Below are positions 1-12,114 of a stretch of DNA of 64,000 bases, piece after piece (positions within the stretch are counted from its first letter, which is position 1; every line of letters begins with the position of its first letter). Under the pieces are notes generated by a model, which saw only the letters and a list, made by a program, of their open reading frames with translations, was not told the DNA's origin and did no database searches. The position numbers and the translations under genes were made by a program. The stretch comes from Nectonema munidae (Eukaryota > Nematomorpha > Nectonematoida > Nectonematidae): contig JAUIRK010000337.1 in assembly GCA_030549495.1 (NCBI GenBank), positions 124,001 through 188,000 of the forward strand. Direction: 5' to 3'.

Positions 1-35
1 CGTTTAAATCAATTCCTTTTATCCATGTAGTTTAG

Positions 36-3000
36 CCCTATTAGTGCTGGGGGGGGGCGTAAAACGCCCCCCCCCCTTGGCTAAAAAATTAATTGTAGAA
101 AATTGGCTGAATCATATCCCTTCAAATTTTGTGACTTTTTCTAAAATCGCTAGCTGCATCATTTTAAACCATTTTCATGGTAGTTGAATGACCCCTTCAT
201 GTCCAAAACTGTCAATCAAAATAAAAAAAATTTATTTTTCAGCAAAATTTTGACATTATCTGTACTTAACCTTATAACTTAGGATCCATATTATATAATA
301 CCCTGAAAATTTATAATTATATACAGTTTAGAACGCATAACACTTTATATATTTAATTTTTTCAATAATCATGGCTACTTTTTAGAAAATGTCAATCAAA
401 ATTTTGATTGATCAAAAATATATCTAATAAAATATACTTTCAAATTTTACATAAAATATATGTTTTTATACTTAATCGGTCATGCTGTTTTCATTTCTGA
501 ACTCATTTTTTACATTTAGGATATGAAAATACATATATGTGTTAATCAAATTTGCGGTTTACTTCTGAAAATTGTCTCCAAAAACATTCCTTCACATTTT
601 ACATAAAATATATGTTTTATACCAAATCGAGCATGTAGTTTTCATTTCTTGACCCATTTTTTACATTTAGGATTTGAAAATACCTATAAGTGTTAATCAA
701 ATTTGCGGTTTACTTCTGAAAATTGTCTCCAAAAACATTCCTTCACATTTTACATAAAAACATATGTGTTATACTAAATCGGACATGCTGATTTCATTTC
801 TGGACTCATTTTTTACGTTTAGGATCTGAAAATACCTATAAGTGTTAATTAAATTTGCGGTTTACTTCTAAAAATTGTCTCCAAATACATTCATTCAAAT
901 TTTACAATGAAATATATGTTTTATACCAAATCAACCATGCTGTTTTCATTTCTGAACTCATTTTTCACATTTAGAGGTTTTAAAATATCAGTCAAAATTT
1001 GCGGTTTACTTCTAACTCCAAAAATATTCTATAAATTTTACATGAAATATTTGTTTTTATACCAAATCGATCATGCTGTTTTCATTTTTAAACTCATTTT
1101 TTACATTTAGGATTTGGAAATACATATAAGTGTTAATCAAATTTGCGGTTTACTTCTAAAAATTGTCTCCAAAAACATTCATTCAAATTTCACAATTAAA
1201 TATATATTTTTATACCAAATCAACCATGCTAGTTTCATTTATGGACTCAATTTTTGCAGTTTTAATTTGAAAATACATATAAGTATCAATTAAATTTGCG
1301 TTTAGTTCTAAAATTTGTTTTTATAGCAAATATATCATGATGATTTCATTTCTGAACACAGTTTTCGCATTTAGAGGTTTTACTGCTAGTGTCAATCAAA
1401 TTTGCAGTTTATGTTTGAAAACTATATCCCAAAATATTCTCTCTAATTTTACATGAAATATATGTTTTTATACCAATTCGACCATGATAATTTTTATTTC
1501 TGAAATCATTTTTTGCATTTAGAGGTTTTAAATGTCTGAAAGTGTAATAAATTTTCGATTTACGTCTAATGTCTGTAGAAATATTTTTGAAATTTAAATA
1601 AAATATGTGTTTTTATGCCAAATGGAAGATGCTGGTTTCATTTTTGGACTCAGTTTTGGCATTTATGGTTTTAAAATATCTTCTAGATATTGTTTTCAAA
1701 ATATTTAAAAAAAAAATAAAATATCTGTTTTATACCAAATCGACTATGCTTATTTTATTTCTGTATTGGATTTTGGATAATACGGTTAAAAATATCTCAA
1801 AGTGGCAATTGAATTAGTAATGTATGCCTGAAAAACAGTTCTGTAAAAAAAATTCAAAAAATGGCTGCATATTAGGTATATAGTAAAAATATACTTTTTT
1901 TTTGTATATTTTGGCTTATAATACTTTCTACAATCATCTTAGGTATGAAATATTTATTAAAAAAAAATAAAACGTATTATAAAATCTTTTGAAAATTTGT
2001 ATGAGAGAAGGAACCAAGTTGAAAACTAATTGAAAAGAGAACATGTGATCAAAACAAATAATTAAAAAAAATATGTATCATGACTAAATGGAAGATCTAC
2101 AATGTTCTAATGAACTAGGAAGTGGTTTAATTATATAATATTAGATGCTTCAAAAAAGATTTTGACTGTGAAAAAAAAGTTCCTCTTTTACAAATGAAAA
2201 ATATTTAAATCTATAGCTTATCATCTAGGATTACAGTTAACATTTAGCTAAGATGGGGAGGAAATCTGAAAATTTAGAATAGGTCAGATTTATCAAAAAT
2301 GGCACAGGTGCTAATATGTGAGAATTTAGTCACTATCAAGATATTTTTAATTTAAATTGAATTTGTCCATCTTTTTCCTTTTGTGTCAAAGAGATAATTT
2401 TTTAGATGAAGAACGTTGACAACTTTTTGTAATTGAACAATCAACATCATGAATGATTCATCAGAAAAAATCCTTTGAAATAAGAGTGGTTGACAAATAT
2501 TCAGGCTTGATAATAAAATACACGATACTGATAAAAAAAGTCTAAGATCACCAAGAAGATTCTTTAATCAGAATGCTTTGAGAGAGGAAAAAAGTAATTT
2601 TATCCTTATAAAAAAATTTTCGAACACACTTTGAAGAATATAAATTTCTAATGAAAAAAGAGCTACCAAAAAAGGATCATCATAGAATGAATACCAAAAT
2701 TACATACTGTAAATTATAATATGACGTAGAGACTACGAGCCGATAACGAATTTGTAGCCGAAAAGATGGAGGTCCTATCGAGTTACATAAGTTACTGTAG
2801 AATGAAATATTTTGAGTGAATTAAACACCTAAAGTTAGTTTATTAAATAAATTAAGAAAATAAAAAAAACTTTATATACTTATTTAGATAAAAAGTTCCT
2901 TTTTGAGATGAGCTGTCAAATATAAATCAATTTTTTGACAGGTTTGATTGATTTTGATAAAAAAATGGACATCACCACTGAATTCAGCATCGTTGAAATA

Positions 3001-3121
3001 TATATGTAACATAAAAATATTTATAAAAACTTATTAATCTCTGAGAAAAATAGGGGGGCGGGGGGCACTTTACGCCCCCCCCAGCACTTGAGCGGAAAAA
3101 TTTTGCCCAGCACTAATAGGG
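36..3121 (+). mobile_element. Non-autonomous piggyBac-type element, copy 1
   Basis: The ends are inverted repeats starting CCCTATTAGTGCTGGG. They are flanked on both sides by TTAG (32-35 and 3122-3125), the 4-bp duplication expected of a TTAA-class element but at a non-canonical site. CCCT ends plus a 4-bp TTAA-like target are the hallmarks of the piggyBac superfamily. No transposase frame is present. Inside are a poly-G/poly-C hairpin block near each end, an array of about 150-bp units at 430-1800, a unique A+T-rich middle, and one unit of a second repeat at about 2850-3010. A second copy lies inverted at 19573-23113. It must have been mobilised in trans. Family assignment rests on the ends only. 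Confidence 0.8.
430..1800 (+). repeat. Tandem array of ~150-bp units in copy 1
   Basis: A recurring landmark (TTTTACATAAAATATATG and variants) appears near 443, 595, 745, 897, 1033, 1187, 1451, 1592 and 1710, usually 136-152 bp apart, giving about nine to ten units that become more diverged towards the right. Each unit also carries a CATGCT...TTTCATTTCTG block and an AAATTTGCGGTTTAC block. The short open frames here are by-products of the repeat and have no coding character. Confidence 0.8.
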
Positions 3122-3319
3122 TTAGTATACTACATACTTTTGAACGAATATTTCATCGTAAAACTCGAAGATTCCGTTTTCCAATTTTTGTAGATTTAAC
3201 ATAATATGAAACAAAACATCTCCTTTAAACTCTTCGCCAAATTTTTTTATTAACCCAAAAGTTTTTATAAAAGTACATCAACTAAGTAATCATCTTCATT
3301 GTGTAACGAGTGAGAGTAT

Positions 3320-5645
3320 GTAGGTAGGTAGGAGATAACTAAGCATTTTCTAACGTTAGTTGATATGCTTGCGAGAATTGCTGGATAAAGGCGAAATTGA
3401 AAGTAGTATTAATGGAGCAACGTCTAAAATAGATAAGTTATGATAAATATGGAAATGAGATATGATTTTGGGGTCGGATAGAAGTGGTAATAGGGAGGAA
3501 GGGAGATCTGAGAAGTGTAGTAGTATATTATCAATGATTTTAAGGCGTTAGGAGTTTCAATGCGGGGGGCATCTAAATCCTGCAAAAAAGGTTGGAATGT
3601 TTGAAAATGTTTGCATAGCATGGGCAATGTGCGCTAAACCATCATATTATATTACGTGGAGGTGTAAAAGTTGAATTCAGAGTGAATTGGGCTAAACTGG
3701 AAGGTATGTTAAGCCATTCATTTGTGATTGAGTTATTTAGGAATGGTTTGAATGTCGATAAAGAGAAAGATGGGTTTAGAAAGTTTTCAAAAGAAGATGA
3801 ATGAGAGGGACACCAAAAGAGTTTGATTGTGAAGTGTTTACTAAGGTACACCTCTAAATCTAAAATAGGTCGAAGTATGAAAATAGGGTTTTTCAGCTAG
3901 GCTTAGTGTGGATAGAGATTTTCGTGTCAAGTTGAAGATCTTTTATTGTGTTCTGTGAATCTGTGTAGAAAGTGATATAATTGTAATTGGATTTGAAGAA
4001 AATAAGGTTGGCTTATGTAGGTACATTCTTTTAAGAATGCTAAGATTTCGTTTTCATACGATGAGGTGAGATTGTCAGTAAGCATGTGCTGTATGTGAAA
4101 CGGTTGGAGAGTGTTGTAATTGAAGAGGGCATATGCGGAAGCTGCATGATTATTAGATTTTGATCCGTCGGTGAAAACTGAGAGATGGTGTTGTGCGTTG
4201 GAGATGCGCCAATGAGCGATTCAATTTAGTGTGATAGTTTTATGTTGCAAATGTTAGTCGTATATGGAGTCATTTGTGAAGGATGAATTAGGTAGCAGGG
4301 GTGTACTTGGGGGAGAACTAGGTTATGAGCCATTTGGGATATAGACTGTTCGATGAGGGAGTTGAAAAAGGCAAGCGATGGGGAAGTATGATTGAGGTGT
4401 ATATGAATTTGCTAATTTTGGGATAGAGACACTATTTATATGAGATTGCTTTTTTAACTGAGAAAAGTGTTGTTGAGAGTTTAGTGTGAATGTTTTTAAA
4501 GTGAGTTGTTAATTTCAGATTTGATTGGAGTGTGATGCCAAGGTATTTTATATATGATTCGGGGGTAAGTTGTAAGAATGCGTTCAGTTTTAGTGCTAGC
4601 TAGTGTAATCGTTCTTTTTCGTGTGAAGTGTATGAGTTTGAGTTTATCCATGTTAAAAGAGATTTTATACTTGCTAGCCATTTGATTAATTTGTGTAATC
4701 AGGTTCAGGGTGTTGTTTGATTGAAGTGGGTCTGAGAAAATGAATAAAATGTCATCAGAGTAGCATTGGGAGAAGTGTGAGTTAAAGTTTATGAAGTGAA
4801 GGATTGGATTTATGAGAACTAACCAAAGAACGTCTGATAGACAGCCACCTTGTGGAATAGAGAGGGTTAATGTTTGGAAGTATTTGCACTTATCTAATAG
4901 AACAAGAATACGATCCTGGATCAATAAGGTTGTTGATGATGTCAGTGTGTCATGCTGAGTTGAAGGCCTTTTGAATGTCTAGGAAGATCGTTGTCGTGGT
5001 CTGCTTATTTTTTAGTGTTTGTTCTAGAATCTAGATATAGGGTGGGGCGGATCAGAGCCAATTCCCAGCCCCTATTTGGTAGATATGCAAATTGGTTAGG
5101 TTGTATTAAGTTGTGCTTGAGTATCTAGTGAATCATTCGTTTTCTTAGAATTTTTTCAATAAAATAAAGAGATAGGTCTCCAATTATTAATATGACTTGA
5201 CTATGCTCTCTCTTTGTTTTATGAATTATTATTAGTTTGCATATTTACCAAATAGAAGGGAAGTAGCTTAATTTGAGGCAAGCGTTATTAAAAAGGTTGG
5301 GGTGTAAAATGTGATAGGCTTTTTTTATATGTAGGCTGCTGGAAGTAGTGGTTCTCATGGAGTGTTTAGTTTTGTTCAATTCTCTGGTTGTGATTTTGGG
5401 AAAGGAGTATATAATGTTGTTTGAAAGGTAACTATTTGATTTCATTCTTGCGTATGATCAATGTTGTCAGTATTGATTTTGTCTGCAGGAAATAGTGTAT
5501 TGAGGAGTGGGTGATTGATATGAATCCAAAGGTGATCATCAGAGAACAAATTTGAGAGTGATGCATGGTGTTTTTGTGTGTAAATTTGTTGATGAAGCCC
5601 ATTGGTTTCATTGTGTTTGATTGCAGAGATTTTTTCATTCCCATT
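3320..5645 (-). mobile_element. RNase-H-bearing LINE, copy A1 (degenerate)
   Basis: Read on the minus strand, this contains the linker upstream of reverse transcriptase (about 5640-5245), RT pieces with FAYLPN (about 5090), SIPQGGCLSD and CYSDD (about 4860-4740), and then an RNase H piece VFTDGSKSNNHAASAYA (about 4190-4110). The order RT then RNase H, and the RNase H itself, point to the I/R1/LOA-like group of LINEs. The 3' end is a (CTAC)n-type tail, seen as TAGGTAGGTAGG on the plus strand at about 3321-3332. The longest uninterrupted piece is 142 codons (4496-4924), and stops and frameshifts are frequent. The 5' end, including the endonuclease, is missing. Confidence 0.75.
4496..4924 (-). 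pseudogene. Reverse transcriptase fragment of LINE A1
   Basis: This 142-codon open piece has the RT core: a PQGG motif (residues about 24-27), the catalytic pair as YSDD (about 55-58), and a downstream SFNMDKLKLIHFTRK segment matching the conserved region after the active site. It is one open stretch of a longer, broken RT frame that continues in other frames on both sides. Confidence 0.7.
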
Positions 5646-6130
5646 GAGTATGAATAAAATTAAATTTCAAAATTTCTTTTGTTATTCTTTGATACCTATT
5701 CTCTTTTTAATTGTTGATCCTTTTACCGACTATCAGATTATTTACTGTCACGAAATGTGCTTTAACTTCCAAAGCTCATTTGTGTAAAAACGGGCAAAAT
5801 AAGACATATGAAATAGTCTTTGATATAGAACTTTAAGTAGTTTATCAGTTAAAATCTTTTACTTGGTGACATCATTTAAAAGTAGACGCAAGTTTTCGTT
5901 TTATTTCGATTTTTTGATGAAATTATCAATTAAATGATTTAATTTATGTTCCACAATCGAAGAGTCGAGAATTTTAACATATATTAAAAATGTTTTATTC
6001 AAATGACTATAAAATAAAATTATGTATTTGGTGTGCACTTTACTATTTTTTTAAATAAAATAAAATTTTCAAAAATTATTAACAGTTAATTATTTTTGTA
6101 GTTTTTATTATATATTATTTTCTATTCTTA
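5646..6130. other. Spacer without recognisable features
   Basis: A+T-rich sequence between two same-family LINE copies. I see no gene, no terminal repeats and no tandem repeat in it. It may include the diverged 5' edge of copy A1. Confidence 0.5.
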
Positions 6131-9049
6131 TGTAGGTAGGTAGGTAGATATCAAAACATTTTCCAGCGTGTGCTGATATGTTCGCGTAAACTTGAGAGTT
6201 GATTGAGGAAGATAGAGATGTTGGTGGAGATGGGGAGGAGTTACAAATGCTATTCTAAAATAGAAAATTAAAGGTGGCAGATTAGTTTGTCATAGGATTT
6301 TCAACGGTCGTGAGAGTTGTTTCAATGGTGTCAATGAGGGTTGCGAGCGATTTTAGTAATGTTGGGTGCAAGTGAAGATCTGAGAGTGCTGTAGGAGATC
6401 TATTAAGCAAAGAATGGCAGCGACTTAGAAGATCTTGACTATGATAAAAAAGATAGGACAGATGAAGATGAGATGGTATGGCGTTTTTTTACGTCGCATC
6501 CGAAACGACAGCATGAATTTTCGCTAACTTTAATTCGGAAGAGATATGCTTTCAGCCAACAATAGTTGAACGCGGCGGTGTAAATTTTTTGTTTTTGAAA
6601 GTTGCGTGTATTGTCTTGATGTATAGTAAAGAGGAGATTAGTGCATTTTGAAATGAAGATATAGACATCTGCCATTCTTCTAGAGAGGATGAGTGAATGT
6701 GCGTTAGAAAGGTTTTGAGAGGTAGGTAGTTGATGAGAGGGATGGGGGATCTTAGGTGTAAATTTGAAATTAAGTAGTCCACAAGGGAGTTTTCTGATAT
6801 GTTTAGGTGAGCAGGGCACCAGCATAGGTGTATGTGAAAATATTTTAAAATATTGATTAGGGAGGAGGCGAGTTAAAAAGAGGGAACGGGGATGTTGTGT
6901 GATAGAGAGAAATCGTGGATTATGTTTTGTGCATTGGTAAAGAAATGGATAGTAGTAAAGTGAAGAAGAAGGTAGTTAATGTTGTCGATAATCGTAGTGC
7001 CGGTGTGTATAAGGCTGAAGATTTCGCATTCGGAGATTGAAAGTAGAGGATTTAATCGAGATCGATGGGTGTGAAAGGGGCGAGTGGAAGAGCCTTTAAA
7101 GAAGGCGTAATCAAAGCAAGCACTGAGGGATTTCTTTGAGGCATCTATGAAGATACGTAGGGAGGTTGATGAAGAGTTAGAGAAAAGTGTGAAATTGATT
7201 TTTTTGCAAAAAAATTGTTTTTGTATATAAACCTTTTGAACCGATTTTGTGCCGATAGGTGAGTTAAAAGAGATGGATGTATAGAGGGATGAAGTTGTGG
7301 AGTGTGATCTGAAGAAAGGGGGAAAGTAAATTGTTGTATATCAAAATGAAGCGCTTTATAATAGTTTTTTTGAGTTGAAATTGTAATGGTAAGGTGTTTG
7401 TTAAATTTTTAGTCATTGTGTGGAAACAGTACGATATGCGTTGGTGATGCTAAGTAGGCAGAGACGGTGTATTTTGTTAAGAAAGGCGATGGTTATGGGG
7501 TGTTTTAAGGAGATGCCCTAGGAAAGAATTCCGTATTGAATAACTGGGAGGATTAAGGATGAGTAATTATTTGGTATGTTTAAAATGGAAGCCCCATTTA
7601 TAAGAGATAGAGCTTTTAACTGAAAAAAGGGCGACTGAGAGTTTTGGGTATATTTATTTAAAGTGAATTAAAAATTTTAGATTGGTCTGGAGATTAAGTC
7701 CTAGATATTTGATAGTCTTTGAGGCAGGTATAGAAGTAATCTTATTTAAATGAAAGTGTAAATGTTCTGTGTGTTTGCATGTGAAGTGAATGAGACTGGT
7801 TTTGCTGAAGTTAAAGAATATTTATGTGTGTTTGCTTTTTATTGTAACTTTAGTAGAAATGAAAAGAATTTAGTGAGGTTTTCTTGTTGAGAGTTGCTGG
7901 TGAAAGTGAATAAAAAGTTATCTGAAAAACATTGAGAGAAATCTGTCTAGGTGTAGATGAGATCGACAAGCCGATCCATGAGAACTAGCCAGAGGATATC
8001 GGAGAGACATCCTCCTTGTGAAATCGAGAGGGTTAGCTTATGGATGCAAAGGCAAGCGCGATTTTGGAAAATTAGACAGCGGTTTGAAAGATATGAGCCT
8101 ATAAATATAGGATGATTTAATTTGTGAGGCAGGTTTGTGATGATGGTAGGATGTCAGGCTGAGTTGAAAGCGTTGTTTATGTCTAGGAAAATTGTACAAG
8201 AAATTTTCTGAGTAGAAATGGAAGAGTTAATGTAGGTATTTAGACGAGATTGTGCTGTTTCCGTATTTTTGTTAGGAAGGTATGCAAATTGCGTGTAATG
8301 GATGAGGTTACGCGACAGGATGTAGTGGACTAGACGTTTGCGAATGTTTTTTTCGAAAAATTTGCCTGGGATGGGTAATAGTATGATTGGTCGCCAATTT
8401 TGAATGAAACATGAATCTTTATTGGGTTTAGGAATGAGTATGAGCTTACCGATTTTCTAAAAGTTGGAGAAATGTAAGTAAGTAAGGCATACATTAAAAA
8501 TAAGTAATATATTTTATTTATAATTTGTATTGATTTCTTAATGTGTTTGGGTAAGATTAGATCGAAGCTAGATAAAGCATATGTTCTGAGAGAATTTACT
8601 GCAGTGTTTAATTCGTTTAGAGTGATTGGAGGTAAGGTAGGATTTGGGGTCGAGTGTATGATATTTTTAGCGTGTTCTCGGATTGTGGGATGAAAGGAGA
8701 GGTCAGAAAAAATCGAGTCAGGGGGAAAGATTGTCGATAGAAATGGAGGGTTGTAGTGTGTGATATGATCGGTTGAACAGGGAAGTTTTATATCAGGGAG
8801 AATAGTAAGTTTTTTCTTTTTAGTTAACCTATTGATGATTTTCCATAGATTGTTTGATGGCTGGTCAATTTTGCCCATGCGTTCTTTTTAGCATTAAGTA
8901 TTGCCTGTATGTATTCTTTTTTAGCAGCAGGATGGATGGAAATGATTGAGGGAATGGGGTTCTTAGGGTGCGTTTCAGTTTGTTTTTTAAAACGGTTAGT
9001 TCAGGTGTCCAGAAATAGGTGTTTATTCTTTTAGGAAATGGGTTGATAG
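6131..9049 (-). mobile_element. RNase-H-bearing LINE, copy A2, 3' part
   Basis: This is the same family and orientation as A1, with the same 3' tail type (TAGGTAGGTAGG at about 6133-6148 on the plus strand). On the minus strand the linker frame is open at 8330-8878, followed by RT blocks corresponding to NWRPIILLPIPGKFFEK, FAYLPNKNTETAQSRLNTY, SISQGGCLSD and FSDN (the second catalytic Asp replaced by Asn). Near 6825-6439 is a C-terminal Cys/His-rich piece (CRFGCD). Many frames are broken. Its 5' continuation lies beyond the inserted hAT element, from 12744 on. Confidence 0.75.
8330..8878 (-). pseudogene. LINE A2 linker and start of RT
   Basis: This 182-codon frame reads the region between endonuclease and RT. 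The segment ITLNELNTAVNSLRTYALSS corresponds to the conserved helix before RT motif 1. Near the C terminus the frame drifts from the true RT frame: the neighbouring frame gives NPIKIHV as KPNKDSCFIQNWRPI, so a frameshift lies near residue 150. Its start Met is arbitrary. Confidence 0.55.
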
Positions 9050-9151
9050 TAGAGATTCTGATTTCTCGATAAAATTTAATTCTCCAGAAACGAGAAAAAA
9101 ATATATGATTCTCGAGACTCGAGAATTTAGAGAAGTTAAAAAATATTCCAT

Positions 9152-9850
9152 TTGAATATTCAGAGTTTAAATGCGAAGTTTACTCTCCTTGAACTTTTTT
9201 TGTCTTCTCTTAGATTTAATTTCGATATTTTGATACTTACAGAGATTTGGCAGCTTGACTCATTCATTAACTTCAATTTGTCCGGTTACGATTTCAGATA
9301 CTATATAAGAGCCAAAAAGGGAGGAAGGATTGGCTTCTTTATCAAATCTGAATATACGATAAGTTATTTCGAGGCAAATACCGTTGGAAACTTTATTTGT
9401 GACTATTGTTATATTAAAGTATCACTTCCTAATTCTATCATTGATATTTTGGGTGTTTACCGTCCTCCAGACTCTGATATCTTAAGCTTTTTGGACTTTC
9501 TTCAACATTTTGTAGTAAAAAGATTAGCTGATCGAAAAGCCCTTATTTGTGGGGATTTTAATATGGATTTGTTTTCTGCTAGCTCGAATACTTTAGTATA
9601 TGATTTTTTAATGATTTTACTTCAAGGTAATTTCATTCCAACCATAACAAAACCAACGCGTAAATCCTCAAAATGTATTGATAATATTTTTATCAATTTT
9701 TCTGTAAACTTTTCATCGTTTAATATACTTTGTGAATTATCTGATCATTTTTCGAACATTGTTTTAGTGAATGATTACCTTTCTATTGATAATGTGCCTA
9801 AACGTTTTTTCAAGCGTAATTTCAGCAAAACCTGTTTCATCAATTTTTAA
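9152..9850 (+). pseudogene. LINE B AP-endonuclease domain
   Basis: 232 codons with the APE-type endonuclease motifs in order: NIQSLNAKF at the N terminus, LILTEIW (about residues 26-32), GVYRPPDSD, the metal/active-site block LICGDFNMDL (about 130-139), TKPTRKSSKCIDNIFINF, and LSDHFSNIVL near the C terminus. The endonuclease nicks target DNA to prime reverse transcription. The first few residues of a full domain are cut off by 5' truncation, so the Met is not the native start. Confidence 0.85.
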
Positions 9851-10120
9851 AATTATTTAGGTGAGACTGATTTTAGTGGTATTAAAAGTGTAATAGACGT
9901 AAATGGGTCTTTTGAGTTGTTCTCCAAACTTTTTTTGAAATCTTTCAATAGATCTTTTCCATTAGTTGAAGTTGTTTCTCGAAAGAATTTTAATCCCTAG
10001 TTTACGGTTAAGCTTGCTAAGTTAAGGAAAGCCAAAGAAAAACTATACAAAAAATATAAACTAGTTCCAAATAATGACAATTATGTCAATTATAAAGCAT
10101 GTCTAAAATCTTACAAAAGA

Positions 10121-11239
10121 ATGGTCATTTCCAGCAAAGCTTCTTATTATCATAACATGTTTTCTTACAACAGGAAATCTAGGTGGAATACTTTGAATAA
10201 CCTCTTTAATATCAAGGCTAAAGAAAGATCTAGTCCTTTTTCTAGTAATGATTTTTCCACGGCTTTCCAAAAAGAATCCTTTTCTCCAACCGAAAATAAT
10301 ATAAATTTTGTCTATAAAACAGTACCTAAAAACAAGGAGACTTTTTTTTGCTCAACTATTTCTTATGATGATTTTATTATTGCAGTGTCTTCCCTCAAGA
10401 ATAAAAAATCATCTGGTTATGATGGGATAAGTTTAAAAGTTATAATAGTCGCTCTCCCTTTCATTTCCAGCTCCCTCATTGATATTTTCAATAAGTCCCT
10501 TAATTCAGGTGTTTTCCCCGAAGCCATGAAACTTTCCAAAGTTTTACCTTTATTAAAGAATAAGAAAAAAATTGATAACATTGATAATTATAGACCAATC
10601 TCTATAATTACAAATTTTGCAAAAATTTTTGAAAAAATAGTTGTAAGCAAAATGCTGTCGTTTATGTACAAATTTTCAATCTTCACAGAGCATCAATTTG
10701 GGTTTCTTGAAGGACGTTCAACTGAAAAAGCCGTATTGAAATTACCGCATGATATAGATTCATGACAATCTAATTCTGCTATTGGAGTTTTTCTTGACTT
10801 CTCCAAAGCTTTTGATAGTGTTAACCATTCCCTTCTATTATTGAAACTAAACCAAATTGGCTTTAGATCACGTTTTTACTACTGGTTAGAATCTTATTTA
10901 ACAGGAAGAAAATCCTATGTTTATCTTGACGGCTTTAGTTCGGAAATTTATAACAATTATGTAGGTGTTCCTCAAGGGTCCATCCTTGGACCATTTCTAT
11001 TTTTTATTTATATCAATGATTTGATCCGTGTAATTCCAAAATTTTGCCATCGAACTTTATACGCTGATGACGTAACGCTTTTGTTTGATGCTTCAGTTTC
11101 TGATTGTAGTTTAATAAGTGTTAATGATTCACTTGCAAATGTTTCTCTATGGTCTGAAAATAATCTTCTTTTTCTTAATCTGAATAAATGTAAATGTATG
11201 TTTTTTCTAACAAACTATCTCTTTTCTACTCTAAGCTAG
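10121..11239 (+). pseudogene. LINE B reverse transcriptase
   Basis: Two consecutive open pieces (10121-10765 and 10841-11239), plus the stretch between them, make up the RT core: YRPISIITNFAKIFEKIV, HQFGFLEGRSTEKAV, then after an in-frame stop FLDFSKAFDSVNHSLLLLKL, VGVPQGSILGPFLFFIYIND and the catalytic YADD at 11060-11071. The active-site residues are intact, so decay is by stop and frameshift and not by loss of catalytic residues. The RT continues into 11194-11856 in another frame. Confidence 0.85.
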
Positions 11240-11856
11240 TCATCAATAACACATTTATTGAACGTACTGTGAGTTTTAATTTTTTAGGGATAACAATAAA
11301 TGAAAATTTGAAATGGTCTGAACACATCAAAGCGGTTACTTGCAAGGTTGCTAGATTTTGTGGAATTTTCTATAAATTTCAGAATTATCTTCCTGTTCCT
11401 ACTAGACTGCTTTTATTCTATTCTTACATTTTCCCTCACTTGAAATACGCCAACATAGTCTGGGGTTTTTCGAATAAAACTCTTCTGAAAAAGCTGAATC
11501 GAGTGTTGAAAAGATATAGTAAATTTGTAAATCAAAATCATAATCATCAGAAATTTTTCCTTGATTGTAATACCTTTTTTATTAATGTATTATGCCATGT
11601 TAGTTTTCATTATTCATCATTATCCAGAATGCATATGTTCTCTCCTCTTATCTCTTTCAACTCTGAATATCATTCATATAATACAAGAATATGTAATTAT
11701 CTTAATATTAATCATTATAAACAAACATCATGTTTCTCGAAAATTGTTTACAGAACCACCATTCTTATTAATAAATATCATGTTTTTTTGAATCTTTCTT
11801 CATACAAGTTGCTAAAGAAATCTTTATACAATACTTTTATTTTATATAATGTATAA
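11194..11856 (+). pseudogene. LINE B RT thumb and C-terminal region
   Basis: This 220-codon open piece continues the protein after a frame change. It includes SFNFLGITINENLKWSEHI, the conserved block after the RT palm in CR1/Jockey LINEs, and PHLKYANIVWGFSN, the usual C-terminal Trp motif. Its 3' UTR (11857-12126) is A+T rich, with runs of TA and TG dinucleotides, and ends in the (ATT)n tail. Confidence 0.8.
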
Positions 11857-12114
11857 ATTACTTCCTTTTAATTTATATATATATATTATATTTTTTATAT
11901 ATAAATGTGTGTGTGTATGTATTTATGACAATATATGTATTTCGTTTATATTAATTTTATGATAATTTTCTTTCTTCTTGCAAATAAATGGAAAGCAGTT
12001 TGGTCTTTCATCTCGATGAAGTTGATCTTCCTTTGAGTCCAGATTACCTGAACATATTCTTCTACGTCTTTCGAAACAAAAATCCTTAAGTGTTACAGAT
12101 ACTGCTTATTTTTA

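Noticed and set aside
907-1817. Open frames inside the tandem array of copy 1
   Set aside because: They are Phe/Ile/Lys/Leu-rich translations of A+T-rich repeat units, repeat with the units, and have no domain.
3319-3333. Telomere-like TAGG repeats
   Set aside because: The few TAGG units at 3321 and 6133 lie exactly at the 3' ends of two LINE copies and are their tails.
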